From positions 62,001 through 126,000 of the forward strand of contig CAMFIE010000005.1 in the NCBI GenBank assembly GCA_945952315.1: a stretch of 64,000 bases of DNA, read 5' to 3'. Both the position numbers and the translations under genes were made by a program. The notes beneath the pieces were generated by a model, which saw only the letters and a program-made list of their open reading frames with translations, did no database searches and had not been told where the DNA came from. Numbering within the stretch: the stretch's first letter is position 1; the number at the start of each line of letters is the position of its first letter. The stretch comes from an uncultured Rhizobium sp. Lineage in GTDB: Bacteria; Pseudomonadota; Alphaproteobacteria; Rhizobiales; Rhizobiaceae. This document shows positions 21,362-31,332 of the stretch, piece after piece.

Positions 21362-23188
21362 TCACTTTGCGGGAATGGTCAGTTCCTTGCCGATGAAGAG
21401 CCGCTTCGGCTCCGGATTGCCATTGGCAGCGGAAAGCTTCTTCCAGGCAAAGCCGTCGCCCAGATATTTGGCGGCGATATCCCAGAGCGTATCGCCCGCG
21501 ACCACCACATGGGTGGCGGGCTTTGCTTCCGTTGCGGCTGCCGGGGCTGCGGCTGCATCCGCGGGCTGAGCGGCAAGCGTGCCGGTGCCGGTGATGCGGC
21601 CATCCGTATAGGGCTTGTAAGGCTGGTTCTTGCCGAGATAGGTCGCAACCACCTCATCCAGCCCCGGGCCGAAGTCATAGGCCTTCTCTGCCTTTTCCGC
21701 GAAGACCGAATAGCCGTCACCGCCGCCGCGCATGTAGTTGTTGGAGACGACGCCATAGACCGTGTCCGGCTCGATCGGCTTGAAGCCCGCGCCGTCCTTC
21801 ACCTCGACCGCCGTCACCCGGCTGCCGAGCGGCTTGGAACGGTCGAAGCTGAATTTCAGGCCGGCCACCTGCGGGAAGCGTCCGCCCGGCTCCTCAAGCT
21901 TGCTCAGGCCGTTTTCAAGGGCGGCCCGGATATCGGACCCCTTGAGCTGGAAGGTGGCAACCGTGTTCTGGAAGGGCAGCACGGTCAGCACTTCACCCAT
22001 CGTTACCGGCCCGGCATCGATGGACGAGCGCAGGCCGCCGCCATTGGTGATGGCGATGGTGATGCCCTGATCCTTCACCCGGTCGAGCATGGCATCGGCC
22101 ACCAGATTGCCCATGGCGCATTCGGCCACGCGGCAGGTTTCGCGGGCGCCATCAATGGCGGATGCGGCTTCGGAAACCTGCTTGTTGCGCAGCTCTTCCA
22201 GCGGTTTTGCGAGTTCGGCCACCCGCGCGGCATAGCCGGCATCGGGCAGCACCGTCTTGTCGAGAAGCTTCGGGTCGCCGCTCGCCGCCGTCACCACGCC
22301 CTTGTCATCGAAGGTCACGGCTAGGTCACCCAGATATTTCGAATAGGCGTAAGAGGTGACAATCGGCACATCCGCACCGCCCGGCCCCTTTACCCTGGTG
22401 GGGTAGGGACCTGCCGCCTTCTCATCCGTGTTGGACAGAAGCGTATGGCTGTGGCCGCCGACAATCACGTCGATGCCGGGAACCTTGGCGGCAATTTCCT
22501 GATCCTTGGCATAGCCCACATGCGACAAAAGCACGATCTTGTTGATGCCCTGCCCCTCGATTTCCTTCACCGTCTCGTTGAGCGTGGAAATCTCGTCGCC
22601 AAACAGCACATCTTTGCCCGGCGAGGAGGTCTCGTCCGTATCGGAGGCGATGACGGAGATGATCGCGACCTTCTCCGGACCGTATTCCTTCACCACCCAG
22701 GGCTTGAACTTGCCGGAAATCGGAGAGGAAAGCCCGGCGAGCGTGTTGGCGGAGATCACCGGAAATTTCAGCGCGGCAATGAATTTCGCAAGCTCTTCCG
22801 GTCCGTCATCGAATTCGTGATTGCCGAAGGCCATGGCGTCGAAGCCGATGCCATTCATGAATTCCGCAATCGGCGCGCTCTTGTACTGGGTGAAGAACAG
22901 CGATCCCTGAAACTGGTCACCGGCATCGAGCACCAGCACATTCTGGCCGGAAAGCGCCTTGCGGCGCTCGTCGATGGCGGTCTTCATTCGGGCCACGCCG
23001 CCGAAGCAGTCTCCCTTGGCGTCATCTTCTGCCGCGCAGGTGCTGTCGAACTTGTTGATCGGTTCGATGCGGGAATGGAAGTCGTTGATATGCAGGATTT
23101 CCAGCTTGAAGTCGGCAAGGGCCTGAGAGCTGGCAAAGGCAAGAAACACGCTGGCAAGCAGGGTGGACGTGAAACGAGAGGACATCAT
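21362..23188 (-). CDS. Exported 5'-nucleotidase/metallophosphoesterase with C-terminal LysM domain
   Basis: A 608-residue periplasmic protein with a signal peptide ending near ASSQALA (residue 24). The calcineurin-like phosphoesterase domain shows HINDFHSR, DAGDQFQG, FGNHEFDDG and GGHSHT. The 5'-nucleotidase C domain shows TNGGGLRSSID and MRGGGDGY. After an Ala-rich linker a LysM domain (about residues 560-607, VVAGDTLWDIAAKYLG) should bind peptidoglycan. It probably hydrolyses extracytoplasmic nucleotides while held at the wall. AGGAG precedes the ATG at 23188; the longer open frame to 23434 is not supported. Confidence 0.9.
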   Translation of the reverse strand: MMSSRFTSTLLASVFLAFASSQALADFKLEILHINDFHSRIEPINKFDSTCAAEDDAKGDCFGGVARMKTAIDERRKALSGQNVLVLDAGDQFQGSLFFTQYKSAPIAEFMNGIGFDAMAFGNHEFDDGPEELAKFIAALKFPVISANTLAGLSSPISGKFKPWVVKEYGPEKVAIISVIASDTDETSSPGKDVLFGDEISTLNETVKEIEGQGINKIVLLSHVGYAKDQEIAAKVPGIDVIVGGHSHTLLSNTDEKAAGPYPTRVKGPGGADVPIVTSYAYSKYLGDLAVTFDDKGVVTAASGDPKLLDKTVLPDAGYAARVAELAKPLEELRNKQVSEAASAIDGARETCRVAECAMGNLVADAMLDRVKDQGITIAITNGGGLRSSIDAGPVTMGEVLTVLPFQNTVATFQLKGSDIRAALENGLSKLEEPGGRFPQVAGLKFSFDRSKPLGSRVTAVEVKDGAGFKPIEPDTVYGVVSNNYMRGGGDGYSVFAEKAEKAYDFGPGLDEVVATYLGKNQPYKPYTDGRITGTGTLAAQPADAAAAPAAATEAKPATHVVVAGDTLWDIAAKYLGDGFAWKKLSAANGNPEPKRLFIGKELTIPAK

Positions 23189-23332
23189 GTTCTCCTTTTT
23201 TCGGCTGCTGGCGAAAGGGACGCCAGCGGCATGTGACGCATTGGTCCTGTCCGATTTATGACAGTCTGCGTTCGAAGGAGATGGTTTCACCAAGTTTTCG
23301 CGCTGGCAACCCCAAATTCCGCCCGCATCAAG

Positions 23333-23364
23333 CAAAAAGCCTCCGGAGGTTGATCCGGAGGCTT
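23333..23364 (-). terminator. Terminator after the Omp10-like gene
   Basis: On the minus strand AAGCCTCCGGA pairs with TCCGGAGGCTT around TCAACC, followed by a T run. The stem is perfect over 11 bp. Confidence 0.9.
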
Positions 23365-23390
23365 GCGGGACGGAGATCGGCCAATTCGGA

Positions 23391-23840
23391 TCAGTTGATC
23401 TTGACGCCGGTGGAAACCATGGGCTGGGCCACACCCATCGGCGCGCCGCCGACCGTGACGTTGACCGGCATGTCCGTGCGGCGGGTCAGCGAGAACTGCG
23501 CGCCGCTCTCTGACGTGCAGTTCAGCTGGTTTGCCGAAACCAGCTGGCAATTGGCCCGCGAGGTGGTCTTCTTCATGGTCGAGTAGAAGCTGATCTGGAT
23601 CAGCCCGCTCGGATCACTCGTATAGGTGCCCGAGGCCATGACCGCATTCGAGCCATCGGTGGTGCGGGTCGAGAAGGTGCCGCCCTGGAAGGTGGAAACC
23701 AGACCGTTCGGATCGCTCCATGCCCCCTCAACCGTTGCCGGGCGGGCGGGATCGGGAAGGGTGCGGGGTGTCGAGGTCGACTGGCAGGAGGCCAGCACCG
23801 CAGCGGCGGCGGCGAAAACAGCAATATGATGGCGCTTCAT
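23391..23840 (-). CDS. omp10: Outer-membrane lipoprotein, Omp10-like
   Basis: A 149-residue lipoprotein: the lipobox LASC puts the lipidated Cys at 19. The mature part resembles Brucella Omp10 in its WSDPNG, TRTTD, NCQLVS and QLNCTSESG-FSLTRR segments, with two cysteines available for a disulfide. It is about 20 residues longer than Brucella Omp10 because of a C-terminal extension. GGGAG precedes the ATG. It is monocistronic with its own terminator. Its role is structural or unknown; in Brucella the homologue is a surface antigen. Confidence 0.85.
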   Translation of the reverse strand: MKRHHIAVFAAAAAVLASCQSTSTPRTLPDPARPATVEGAWSDPNGLVSTFQGGTFSTRTTDGSNAVMASGTYTSDPSGLIQISFYSTMKKTTSRANCQLVSANQLNCTSESGAQFSLTRRTDMPVNVTVGGAPMGVAQPMVSTGVKIN

Positions 23841-23916
23841 TGGTTTCTCCCGCGATTCGGACCCCTCAGGGGTTGTAAAATCATGGACCGGCCAAAGGTC
23901 TATGGCAAGTCATGCA

Positions 23917-23952
23917 ACTGGCCGGAAAGGATCGAGATCCTCACCGGCCAGT
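23917..23952. terminator. Long hairpin downstream of homospermidine synthase
   Basis: ACTGGCCGG (23917-23925) pairs with CCGGCCAGT (23944-23952), and an inner stem AGGATC / GATCCT extends it almost without loop. It lies just after the hss stop on the minus strand. There is no T tract, so it may be an mRNA-stabilising or weak terminator hairpin. Confidence 0.6.
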
Positions 23953-23973
23953 CAAATCATGGATAATTCCGGT

Positions 23974-25425
23974 TTAGCGAACCAGAATATTGCGGAACTG
24001 CCAGGGATCCGACGTATCGATATCTTCCGGGAACAGGCCCGGACGACCCGTCAGTGGCGTCCAGTCGGTATAATGACCTTCAACCGGGCCAAGATAAGGC
24101 GACTGCACTTCGAGGCAACGCTTGTAATCCATCTCGTCGGCCTCGACGATGCCGGCCTTCGGATTTTCCAGCGCCCAGACCATGCCGGCGAGCACGGCGG
24201 AGGTTACCTGCAGGCCGGTCGCGTTCTGGTAAGGCGCGATGCGGCGGGTTTCTTCCAGCGAAAGCCGCGAGCCATACCAGTAGGCGTTCTTGTCGTGGCC
24301 ATAGAGCAGTACGCCGAGTTCGTCGATGCCGTCGACCAGCTCATTCTCGTCAAGAACGTGCAGTTCCGGCTGATGGTTGCCGCCATTGCCGAACATTTCA
24401 TGCAGCGACAGCACCGCATCATTGGCCGGATGATAGGCGTAGTGGCAGGTCGGGCGGAAGGTCACATCGCCATCCTTGTCCCGCACGGTGAAATAGTCGG
24501 CGATCGAGATCGACTCGTTGTGGGTCACGAGGAAGCCATATTGCGCGCCCGGCGTCGGGCACCAGGTGCGCACGCGGGTGTTTGCACCCGGCTGTTCCAG
24601 ATAGATCGCGGCCTTCGAGCCCTTCTTGTGCTTCTTGGCGTTCTTCGGCATCCACTTCTCGTGCGTGCCCCAGCCAAGCTCGGAAGGCTGCAGGCCTTCG
24701 GAGATAAAGCCTTCGACGGACCAGGTGTTCCAGAAGACGTTGAGCGGCTTCGGGTTCTTGGTGCGCTGGGTGTCGCGCTCGGCAATGTGCACGCCCTTGA
24801 CGCCGAGCTTCTTCATCAGCTTGGCCCAGCCTTCGCGATCATCCTGCGAAGGCTCGTCGAACTTCACCTTCATGTCCTTGGCAAGGTTCACGAGGGCCTG
24901 CTTGACGAACCAGGAAACCATGCCCGGATTGGCACCGCAGCAGGAAACAGCGGTGGTGCCGCCCGGGTTCTTTTCCTTTTCCTTGCGCACGGTTTCGCGC
25001 AGCGCATAGTTGGTGCGGGTGGAGTTGTCCGCTTCCGTATCGAAATAGAAGCCGAGCCAGGGCTCGACCACGGTGTCGATATAGAGCACGTCATGCTTGC
25101 GGCAGAGCTTCATGATGTCGAGCGAGGACGTGTCGACCGACAGGTTGACGCAGAAACCCTGACCCTTGCCTTCGGTGATCAGCGGCTTCAGCAGGCTCTT
25201 GTAATTGTCACGGGTGACGAATTCCTTGATGTGCTTGATGCCGTGCTTGGCGAAAATTTCCGCATCGCCCGGATGCACCTTGGGATCGATGACCACCAGC
25301 CGGCTCTTGTCAAACTTGAAGTGGCGCTCGATCAGCGGCAGCGTGCCGCGACCGATGGAGCCAAAGCCGATCATCACGATCGGGCCAGTGATTTCGCCAT
25401 ATACCGGATAGGATTGGTCAGTCAT
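23974..25425 (-). CDS. hss: Homospermidine synthase
   Basis: The 483-residue NAD-dependent enzyme makes sym-homospermidine from putrescine, the dominant polyamine of many rhizobia. The Rossmann motif IVMIGFGSIGRG lies at about 16-27, with SCCGANPGMVSWF in the middle and ERDTQRTKNPKP, both typical of bacterial Hss. GGAGAAAG precedes the ATG at 25425, and an in-frame start at 25485 is not needed. It appears monocistronic, with a candidate promoter about 100 bases upstream. Confidence 0.95.
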   Translation of the reverse strand: MTDQSYPVYGEITGPIVMIGFGSIGRGTLPLIERHFKFDKSRLVVIDPKVHPGDAEIFAKHGIKHIKEFVTRDNYKSLLKPLITEGKGQGFCVNLSVDTSSLDIMKLCRKHDVLYIDTVVEPWLGFYFDTEADNSTRTNYALRETVRKEKEKNPGGTTAVSCCGANPGMVSWFVKQALVNLAKDMKVKFDEPSQDDREGWAKLMKKLGVKGVHIAERDTQRTKNPKPLNVFWNTWSVEGFISEGLQPSELGWGTHEKWMPKNAKKHKKGSKAAIYLEQPGANTRVRTWCPTPGAQYGFLVTHNESISIADYFTVRDKDGDVTFRPTCHYAYHPANDAVLSLHEMFGNGGNHQPELHVLDENELVDGIDELGVLLYGHDKNAYWYGSRLSLEETRRIAPYQNATGLQVTSAVLAGMVWALENPKAGIVEADEMDYKRCLEVQSPYLGPVEGHYTDWTPLTGRPGLFPEDIDTSDPWQFRNILVR

Positions 25426-25521
25426 TTTCGGGCTTTCTCCTGAAAAACCAAGTGCGGAGCCGCGCCGGAACAACCGGCGGATCACGAAGGGGCCTTTGCG
25501 GGCAGCATTCCTGCGGGCGGG

Positions 25522-25548
25522 AGTATTGCGCCTTCACCGTGTCGTCAA
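25522..25548 (-). promoter_or_regulatory. Candidate hss promoter
   Basis: On the minus strand TTGACG (25548-25543) and AATACT (25527-25522) are 15 bases apart, a slightly short spacing. The transcript would have a leader of about 90 bases. Confidence 0.35.
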
Positions 25549-25638
25549 GGCTTTCCGGCTGCAAATCCTGCCGCAAAATGGCTGATCCGGCTTGTATTCA
25601 ATGCCTGTGACAGTTTTGTGAGCCCATTCGCAGCCGTT

Positions 25639-26268
25639 TTACACAAGACGCGCCGCAATCAGCCCCCGCAGCGAATTGCCGAGATAGAAGGTCCGGCCTT
25701 CAAGAGCGTCCGGCGTGAGCAGCGCCTCGCGCGCTTTCCCATCCGAAATCAGCGACTGGCGCAGAATGCCGGCAAGCAGACCGCAGGAAAGGGCGGGGGT
25801 CAGGAATTCCCCATCCTTCCCGGGCAGGAACAGGGAGGTGATCGTGCCCTCGCAGATCGCGCCCTGCTCGTTCAGAAGCAGAACCTCATCGGCCCGCTCC
25901 GCCGGAAATTCGGCCCGCGCGGCATTATAATGATCCCGCCGCGAGGTCTTGTGGGCCAGCAGCGGATCGGCGGAGGAGAGCCGTGTTTTCGCAATCGCCA
26001 CCCGCCATACGGTTCCCTCCGCAAGCGGCTGGAAGGGCGCGTGGGTGAGGGAAATCGTGCCATCGACCAGAAGCTCGAGCCGCACCCGCCTTGCGCCTTC
26101 GTTCCTTGGAACCTCGGAAAGGGCCTGTTCGAAGGCCATGGCGGAGAAGGGGAGGGCAAGGGCCTTTGCCGATTGCTGCATGCGGGCCTGATGCAGCCCG
26201 AGCCGCAGAAAGCCTTCCCCGGGCTCAAACCTGAGCGTCTCGATCAGCGACAGCGGAGCCGGTTTCAT
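25639..26268 (-). CDS. pabC: Aminodeoxychorismate lyase-like class IV aminotransferase
   Basis: A 209-residue fold-type IV PLP protein. The HKTSRRDHYN segment carries the PLP lysine, and LLNEQGAICEGTITSLF is the family's C-terminal signature. Beside pabB it should release 4-aminobenzoate and pyruvate from aminodeoxychorismate for folate synthesis. It is shorter than E. coli PabC (about 270 residues) at the N-terminus, as in other rhizobial proteins of this subgroup. Its ATG overlaps the pabB stop (ATGA at 26265-26268), so translation is coupled. It is the last gene of the pepF-pabB-pabC unit. Confidence 0.85.
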   Translation of the reverse strand: MKPAPLSLIETLRFEPGEGFLRLGLHQARMQQSAKALALPFSAMAFEQALSEVPRNEGARRVRLELLVDGTISLTHAPFQPLAEGTVWRVAIAKTRLSSADPLLAHKTSRRDHYNAARAEFPAERADEVLLLNEQGAICEGTITSLFLPGKDGEFLTPALSCGLLAGILRQSLISDGKAREALLTPDALEGRTFYLGNSLRGLIAARLV

Positions 26269-27425
26269 CGGGCAATTCTCTGGTCGCCGATGGCAAAGCG
26301 TGCCTTCAGCAGGCATTCTTCATATTCGGATTCCGCCTTGCTGTCGAAGACGATGCCACCGCCGACATTGAACACCGCCCGGCCGTCGTCAAACAGCGTG
26401 ATGGTGCGGATCGCGACCGAAAAGCGCATCGCGCCCGCCGGATCTATGAAGCCGATGGCGCCGCAATAGATGTCGCGCGGCCCGGCTTCGAGTGCATGCA
26501 GGATGGTCATGGCGCTGATCTTCGGTGCACCGGTGATCGAGCCGCAGGGGAAGAGGGCCGCAAAGATATCCGTCAGCGTCACCTCCGGCAGAAGCTTCGC
26601 CCGCACATGGCTCACCATCTGGTGCACGGTCGGATAGGTTTCCACCTCGAAGAGTTTCGGCACCGACAGCGTACCCACTTCGGTGATGCGGGAGATGTCG
26701 TTGCGCAAAAGGTCGACGATCATCCGGTTTTCGGCCTGGGTCTTGATGTCGTCCTTCATGGCCTGGATGATGGCCGCGTCTTCCACCGCGTCGGCGCCAC
26801 GGGCCGCCGTGCCTTTCATCGGATGGGTCTCGATCCAGCCGTCGCGATCGACCTTGAAGAACAGTTCCGGCGAGCGCGACAGGATGACCGGCCCGTCGAG
26901 ATTGACGAGCGCGCCGTATTTCACCGGCTGCCGCTCGATCAGCGACCAGAAGGCGGCGCGCGGATCACCGTTCCAGCGCGCCTCGATCGGCATGGTCAGA
27001 TTGCACTGATAGGCATCGCCCTGCCGAAGGTGCCAGTGCAGCTTTTCAAAGCGGCTGCGATAGGCCTCCAGATCCCAGACGGCGCGGGGTTCCTGCAGGA
27101 AGGGCTCGTTTTCCACCCGCTGCACCGGCTGCGAAAGCGGATGCCCCGCCTCTGCTGGTACGGAAAACACACCGAATTGCAGATAGGGCGTCTCGCGGTT
27201 GTCGATGGCAAAGCCTTCGAGCTTCTTCTCGAACAGATGCCCCGCTTCATAGGAAAGCGCCCCCGCCAGCCATTTGCCCGCCGCGCGTGCCTCCTCCATG
27301 CGCTTGAGCGCGGGGAGGAAATCCTCACGCGAGCGCACGCTGATGATCTCTTCCGGCTCGGAAAAGATCATGCACTGCCCGGACTTGTCATCCCGGAAAA
27401 GAACGTAGGGGTCCTTGTTGGTCAT
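26265..27425 (-). CDS. pabB: Aminodeoxychorismate synthase component I
   Basis: The 386-residue chorismate-binding enzyme aminates chorismate to 4-amino-4-deoxychorismate for folate. Family marks are ILSRSPELFF, HPMKGTAARG, NRMIVDLLRNDISR, LFPCGSITGAPK and FNVGGGIVFDS. It lacks much of the N-terminal domain of the longer E. coli enzyme. The amidotransferase partner PabA is not in this window. Start and stop overlap the neighbours by four bases each (ATGA), so the three genes pepF, pabB and pabC form one coupled operon. Confidence 0.93.
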   Translation of the reverse strand: MTNKDPYVLFRDDKSGQCMIFSEPEEIISVRSREDFLPALKRMEEARAAGKWLAGALSYEAGHLFEKKLEGFAIDNRETPYLQFGVFSVPAEAGHPLSQPVQRVENEPFLQEPRAVWDLEAYRSRFEKLHWHLRQGDAYQCNLTMPIEARWNGDPRAAFWSLIERQPVKYGALVNLDGPVILSRSPELFFKVDRDGWIETHPMKGTAARGADAVEDAAIIQAMKDDIKTQAENRMIVDLLRNDISRITEVGTLSVPKLFEVETYPTVHQMVSHVRAKLLPEVTLTDIFAALFPCGSITGAPKISAMTILHALEAGPRDIYCGAIGFIDPAGAMRFSVAIRTITLFDDGRAVFNVGGGIVFDSKAESEYEECLLKARFAIGDQRIAR

Positions 27426-29248
27426 GCCCTATCAAGCGCTTCCAGTTCGTCGATAAGCCCCTCAATCATCGACAGGCCCTTGCTCCAGAACGACGGATCG
27501 GTGGCGTCGAGGCCGAAGGGGGCGAGCAGTTCGGAATGGTGCTTGGTGCCGCCTGCCTTCAGCAGCTCGAAATATTTCTGCTGAAAGCCGCCTTCCGCCT
27601 TCTGGTAGACCGCATAGAGCGAGTTCACCAGGCAATCGCCGAAGGCATAGGCATAGACGTAGAAGGGCGAGTGGATGAAATGCGGGATATAGGTCCAGAA
27701 GGTTTCGTAGCCTTCTGACAGCCGGATCGCCGGGCCAAGGCTTTCGCCCTGTACCGCAAGCCAGATCGCGCCGATATCGTCTGCGGTCAGCTCGCCCTCC
27801 TTGCGGGCGGTGTGCAGACGCCGCTCGAATTCGTAAAAGGCGATCTGGCGCACGACCGTGTTGATCATGTCCTCGACCTTCTGGGCGAGCATCGCCTTGC
27901 GTTCGGCCTTGTCCTTCGTCCTGTCGAGCAGGGCGCGGAAGGTCAGCATTTCGCCAAAGACCGAAGCGGTTTCGGCGAGCGTCAGCGGTGTCTGGCACAT
28001 CAGCGCACCCTGACCGGCGGCCAGCACCTGATGCACGCCATGGCCAAGCTCATGGGCGAGCGTCATCACGTCGCGCGGCTTGCCGAGATAGTTGACGAGC
28101 ACGTAAGGGTGGGCCGACGGCGTGACGGGATGGGCAAAGGCACCCGGCGCCTTGCCGTCGCGCACCGGCGCGTCGATCCAGCCCTCGTTGAAGAAACGGC
28201 CGGCGATCTCGGCCATTTCCGGCGCGAAGCCGCGATAGGCCGAAAGCACGGTCTCCTGCGCTTCCGCCCAGGGGATGGTCGCATTCGGGGTTTCCGGCAG
28301 CGGCGCGTTGCGGTCCCAGAAGTTCATGACATCCATGCCCAGCCACTTCGCCTTCATCTTGTAATAGCGGTGGGAAAGGCGCGGATAGGCTTCCCGCACG
28401 GCTTTCGCCAGCGCATCCACCACCTCGCGCTCCACGCGGTTGGCGAGATGACGGCTGTCAGCAATATCCTCGAAGCCGCGCCAGCGGTCGGAAATCTGCT
28501 TGTCCTGTGCCAGCGTGTTGGTGATCAGCGTGAAAGTGCGCAGATTGGTCTTGAAGGTCTCGGCAAGCGCCTCGGCCGCCTCTCTGCGCTTTTCCGTATC
28601 CGGGTCCTGCAACTGGTTCAGCGCCACTTCAAGCGGCACGTCCTCGCCGTCGATCCGGAAGCGCAGGCTGGTCATCGTCTCGTCGAACAGGCGGTTGAAG
28701 GCAGCAGCCCCCGTCATGCCCTTTTCCATGAACAGCTGTTCCAGCTTGTCGTCCAGCTGATAGGGCTTGTCCTTGCGCAGGTCGACAATCCAGGGGCGAT
28801 AGTGGCCGGTCTTCGCATCGCGGGCCATGGCGGCATCCACCTTCGCATCCTCCAGCCGGTTCAGTTCCAGCGCAAAGAAGATCAGATGCGCCGAAAGCGC
28901 GGTGAGCTTTGCCTGAACATCGCCATAAAGCTTGCCATTGGCCGGGTTGGCCGTATCGGAGGCATAGGTGAGGCCCGCAAAGGAGGAGATGCGGCCAAGA
29001 AGATCATCCAGCGCCTCGTAATCGGCAATCGCCTGACCAAGACCATTCGCACCATTGCCTGCGGCTGCCTCGTCGAGCCTGCCCTTCCATTTCGCCTCGA
29101 AAGCCTTTGCCATCGCTTCGGCGCGCTCAAGATCGGTCTTGAAGGCCGGGTCATTCGCCGAAGCATAGAGATCGGAAAGCTTCCAGACCGGCAGGTCGCC
29201 AAGCGCTCCCCCGTTCGGGTTGGCAGCGCTTGAGGCTTCGGCGGTCAT
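27422..29248 (-). CDS. pepF: Oligoendopeptidase F, M3 family
   Basis: The roughly 608-residue zinc metallopeptidase cuts short peptides in the cytoplasm. The HELGHGVHQ motif supplies two zinc-binding His and the catalytic Glu; the third ligand should be the Glu in LAETASVFGE about 25 residues later. The start is uncertain. The ATG at 29248 gives a normal family length but has a poor Shine-Dalgarno sequence, an ATG lies at 29275, and the frame is open to 29398. It is the first gene of the pepF-pabB-pabC unit, and the ATGA overlap with pabB ties a peptidase to folate genes. Confidence 0.9.
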   Translation of the reverse strand: MTAEASSAANPNGGALGDLPVWKLSDLYASANDPAFKTDLERAEAMAKAFEAKWKGRLDEAAAGNGANGLGQAIADYEALDDLLGRISSFAGLTYASDTANPANGKLYGDVQAKLTALSAHLIFFALELNRLEDAKVDAAMARDAKTGHYRPWIVDLRKDKPYQLDDKLEQLFMEKGMTGAAAFNRLFDETMTSLRFRIDGEDVPLEVALNQLQDPDTEKRREAAEALAETFKTNLRTFTLITNTLAQDKQISDRWRGFEDIADSRHLANRVEREVVDALAKAVREAYPRLSHRYYKMKAKWLGMDVMNFWDRNAPLPETPNATIPWAEAQETVLSAYRGFAPEMAEIAGRFFNEGWIDAPVRDGKAPGAFAHPVTPSAHPYVLVNYLGKPRDVMTLAHELGHGVHQVLAAGQGALMCQTPLTLAETASVFGEMLTFRALLDRTKDKAERKAMLAQKVEDMINTVVRQIAFYEFERRLHTARKEGELTADDIGAIWLAVQGESLGPAIRLSEGYETFWTYIPHFIHSPFYVYAYAFGDCLVNSLYAVYQKAEGGFQQKYFELLKAGGTKHHSELLAPFGLDATDPSFWSKGLSMIEGLIDELEALDRA

Positions 29249-29532
29249 CCTTGCGGCGGGCAGACATGCATGCATCGAAGACGGATCCTTCAAAATGGGC
29301 AAAAGGGTTGCGGCCGAAAGCAGGTGCCTGGGCCATGCGACGGGTCGCACAGATGTATTGCGTCCCTCCCATCCCGGCAAGGAGGCGAGGCGGATCATTA
29401 TGAACTACAAACATGCCATTAGATAAAATCCTAACATTTCCTAAAACGAGATGTTCAAGCGGCTCTGGCAGTCTCACCCTCGAGATGACCTCTTTTGAGA
29501 CGAAACGATCAACGATCCCGGAGTACGCGACC

Positions 29533-31047
<1,515 letters not shown>

Positions 31048-31062
31048 TCGGGCCGCTCCGCA

Positions 31063-31088
31063 GGGGAAACCGCGCCTTCGGTTTCCCC
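31063..31088 (+). terminator. Hairpin after the sigma-54 regulator gene
   Basis: GGGGAAACCG (31063-31072) pairs perfectly with CGGTTTCCCC (31079-31088) around a 6-base loop, 16 bases after the stop. No T tract follows. Confidence 0.55.
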
Positions 31089-31298
31089 GAAATCGCGTCC
31101 GCGAATCACTCTTTCCCGCAACCGCTTGAAAAAAGTTCGCTCCGTTTGCGCGAGATCATAGCGTTAACGGTGGCGCAAGCATAATTTGTTACCAGATGTA
31201 AAGAACTTGTTAGTCGCTCGTTCACTATGTATGAAGAGCTTGTCTAACTGTGGCAATTTTGCCATTGTTCGACCGCATTCTCGGGTGATCTGGAACAG

Positions 31299-31320
31299 CA
31301 TGCGCGATGATGCGCATGAG
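31299..31320. promoter_or_regulatory. Short dyad ahead of the DUF882 gene
   Basis: CATGCGC and GCGCATG form a perfect 7-bp dyad around GATGAT, about 15 bases before the TTG start at 31333. A second dyad TGGCAATTTTGCCA lies near 31251-31264. Both fall in an AT-rich leader of 285 bases that otherwise holds nothing recognisable. Confidence 0.35.
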
Positions 31321-31332
31321 ACGGGGTAAGAG

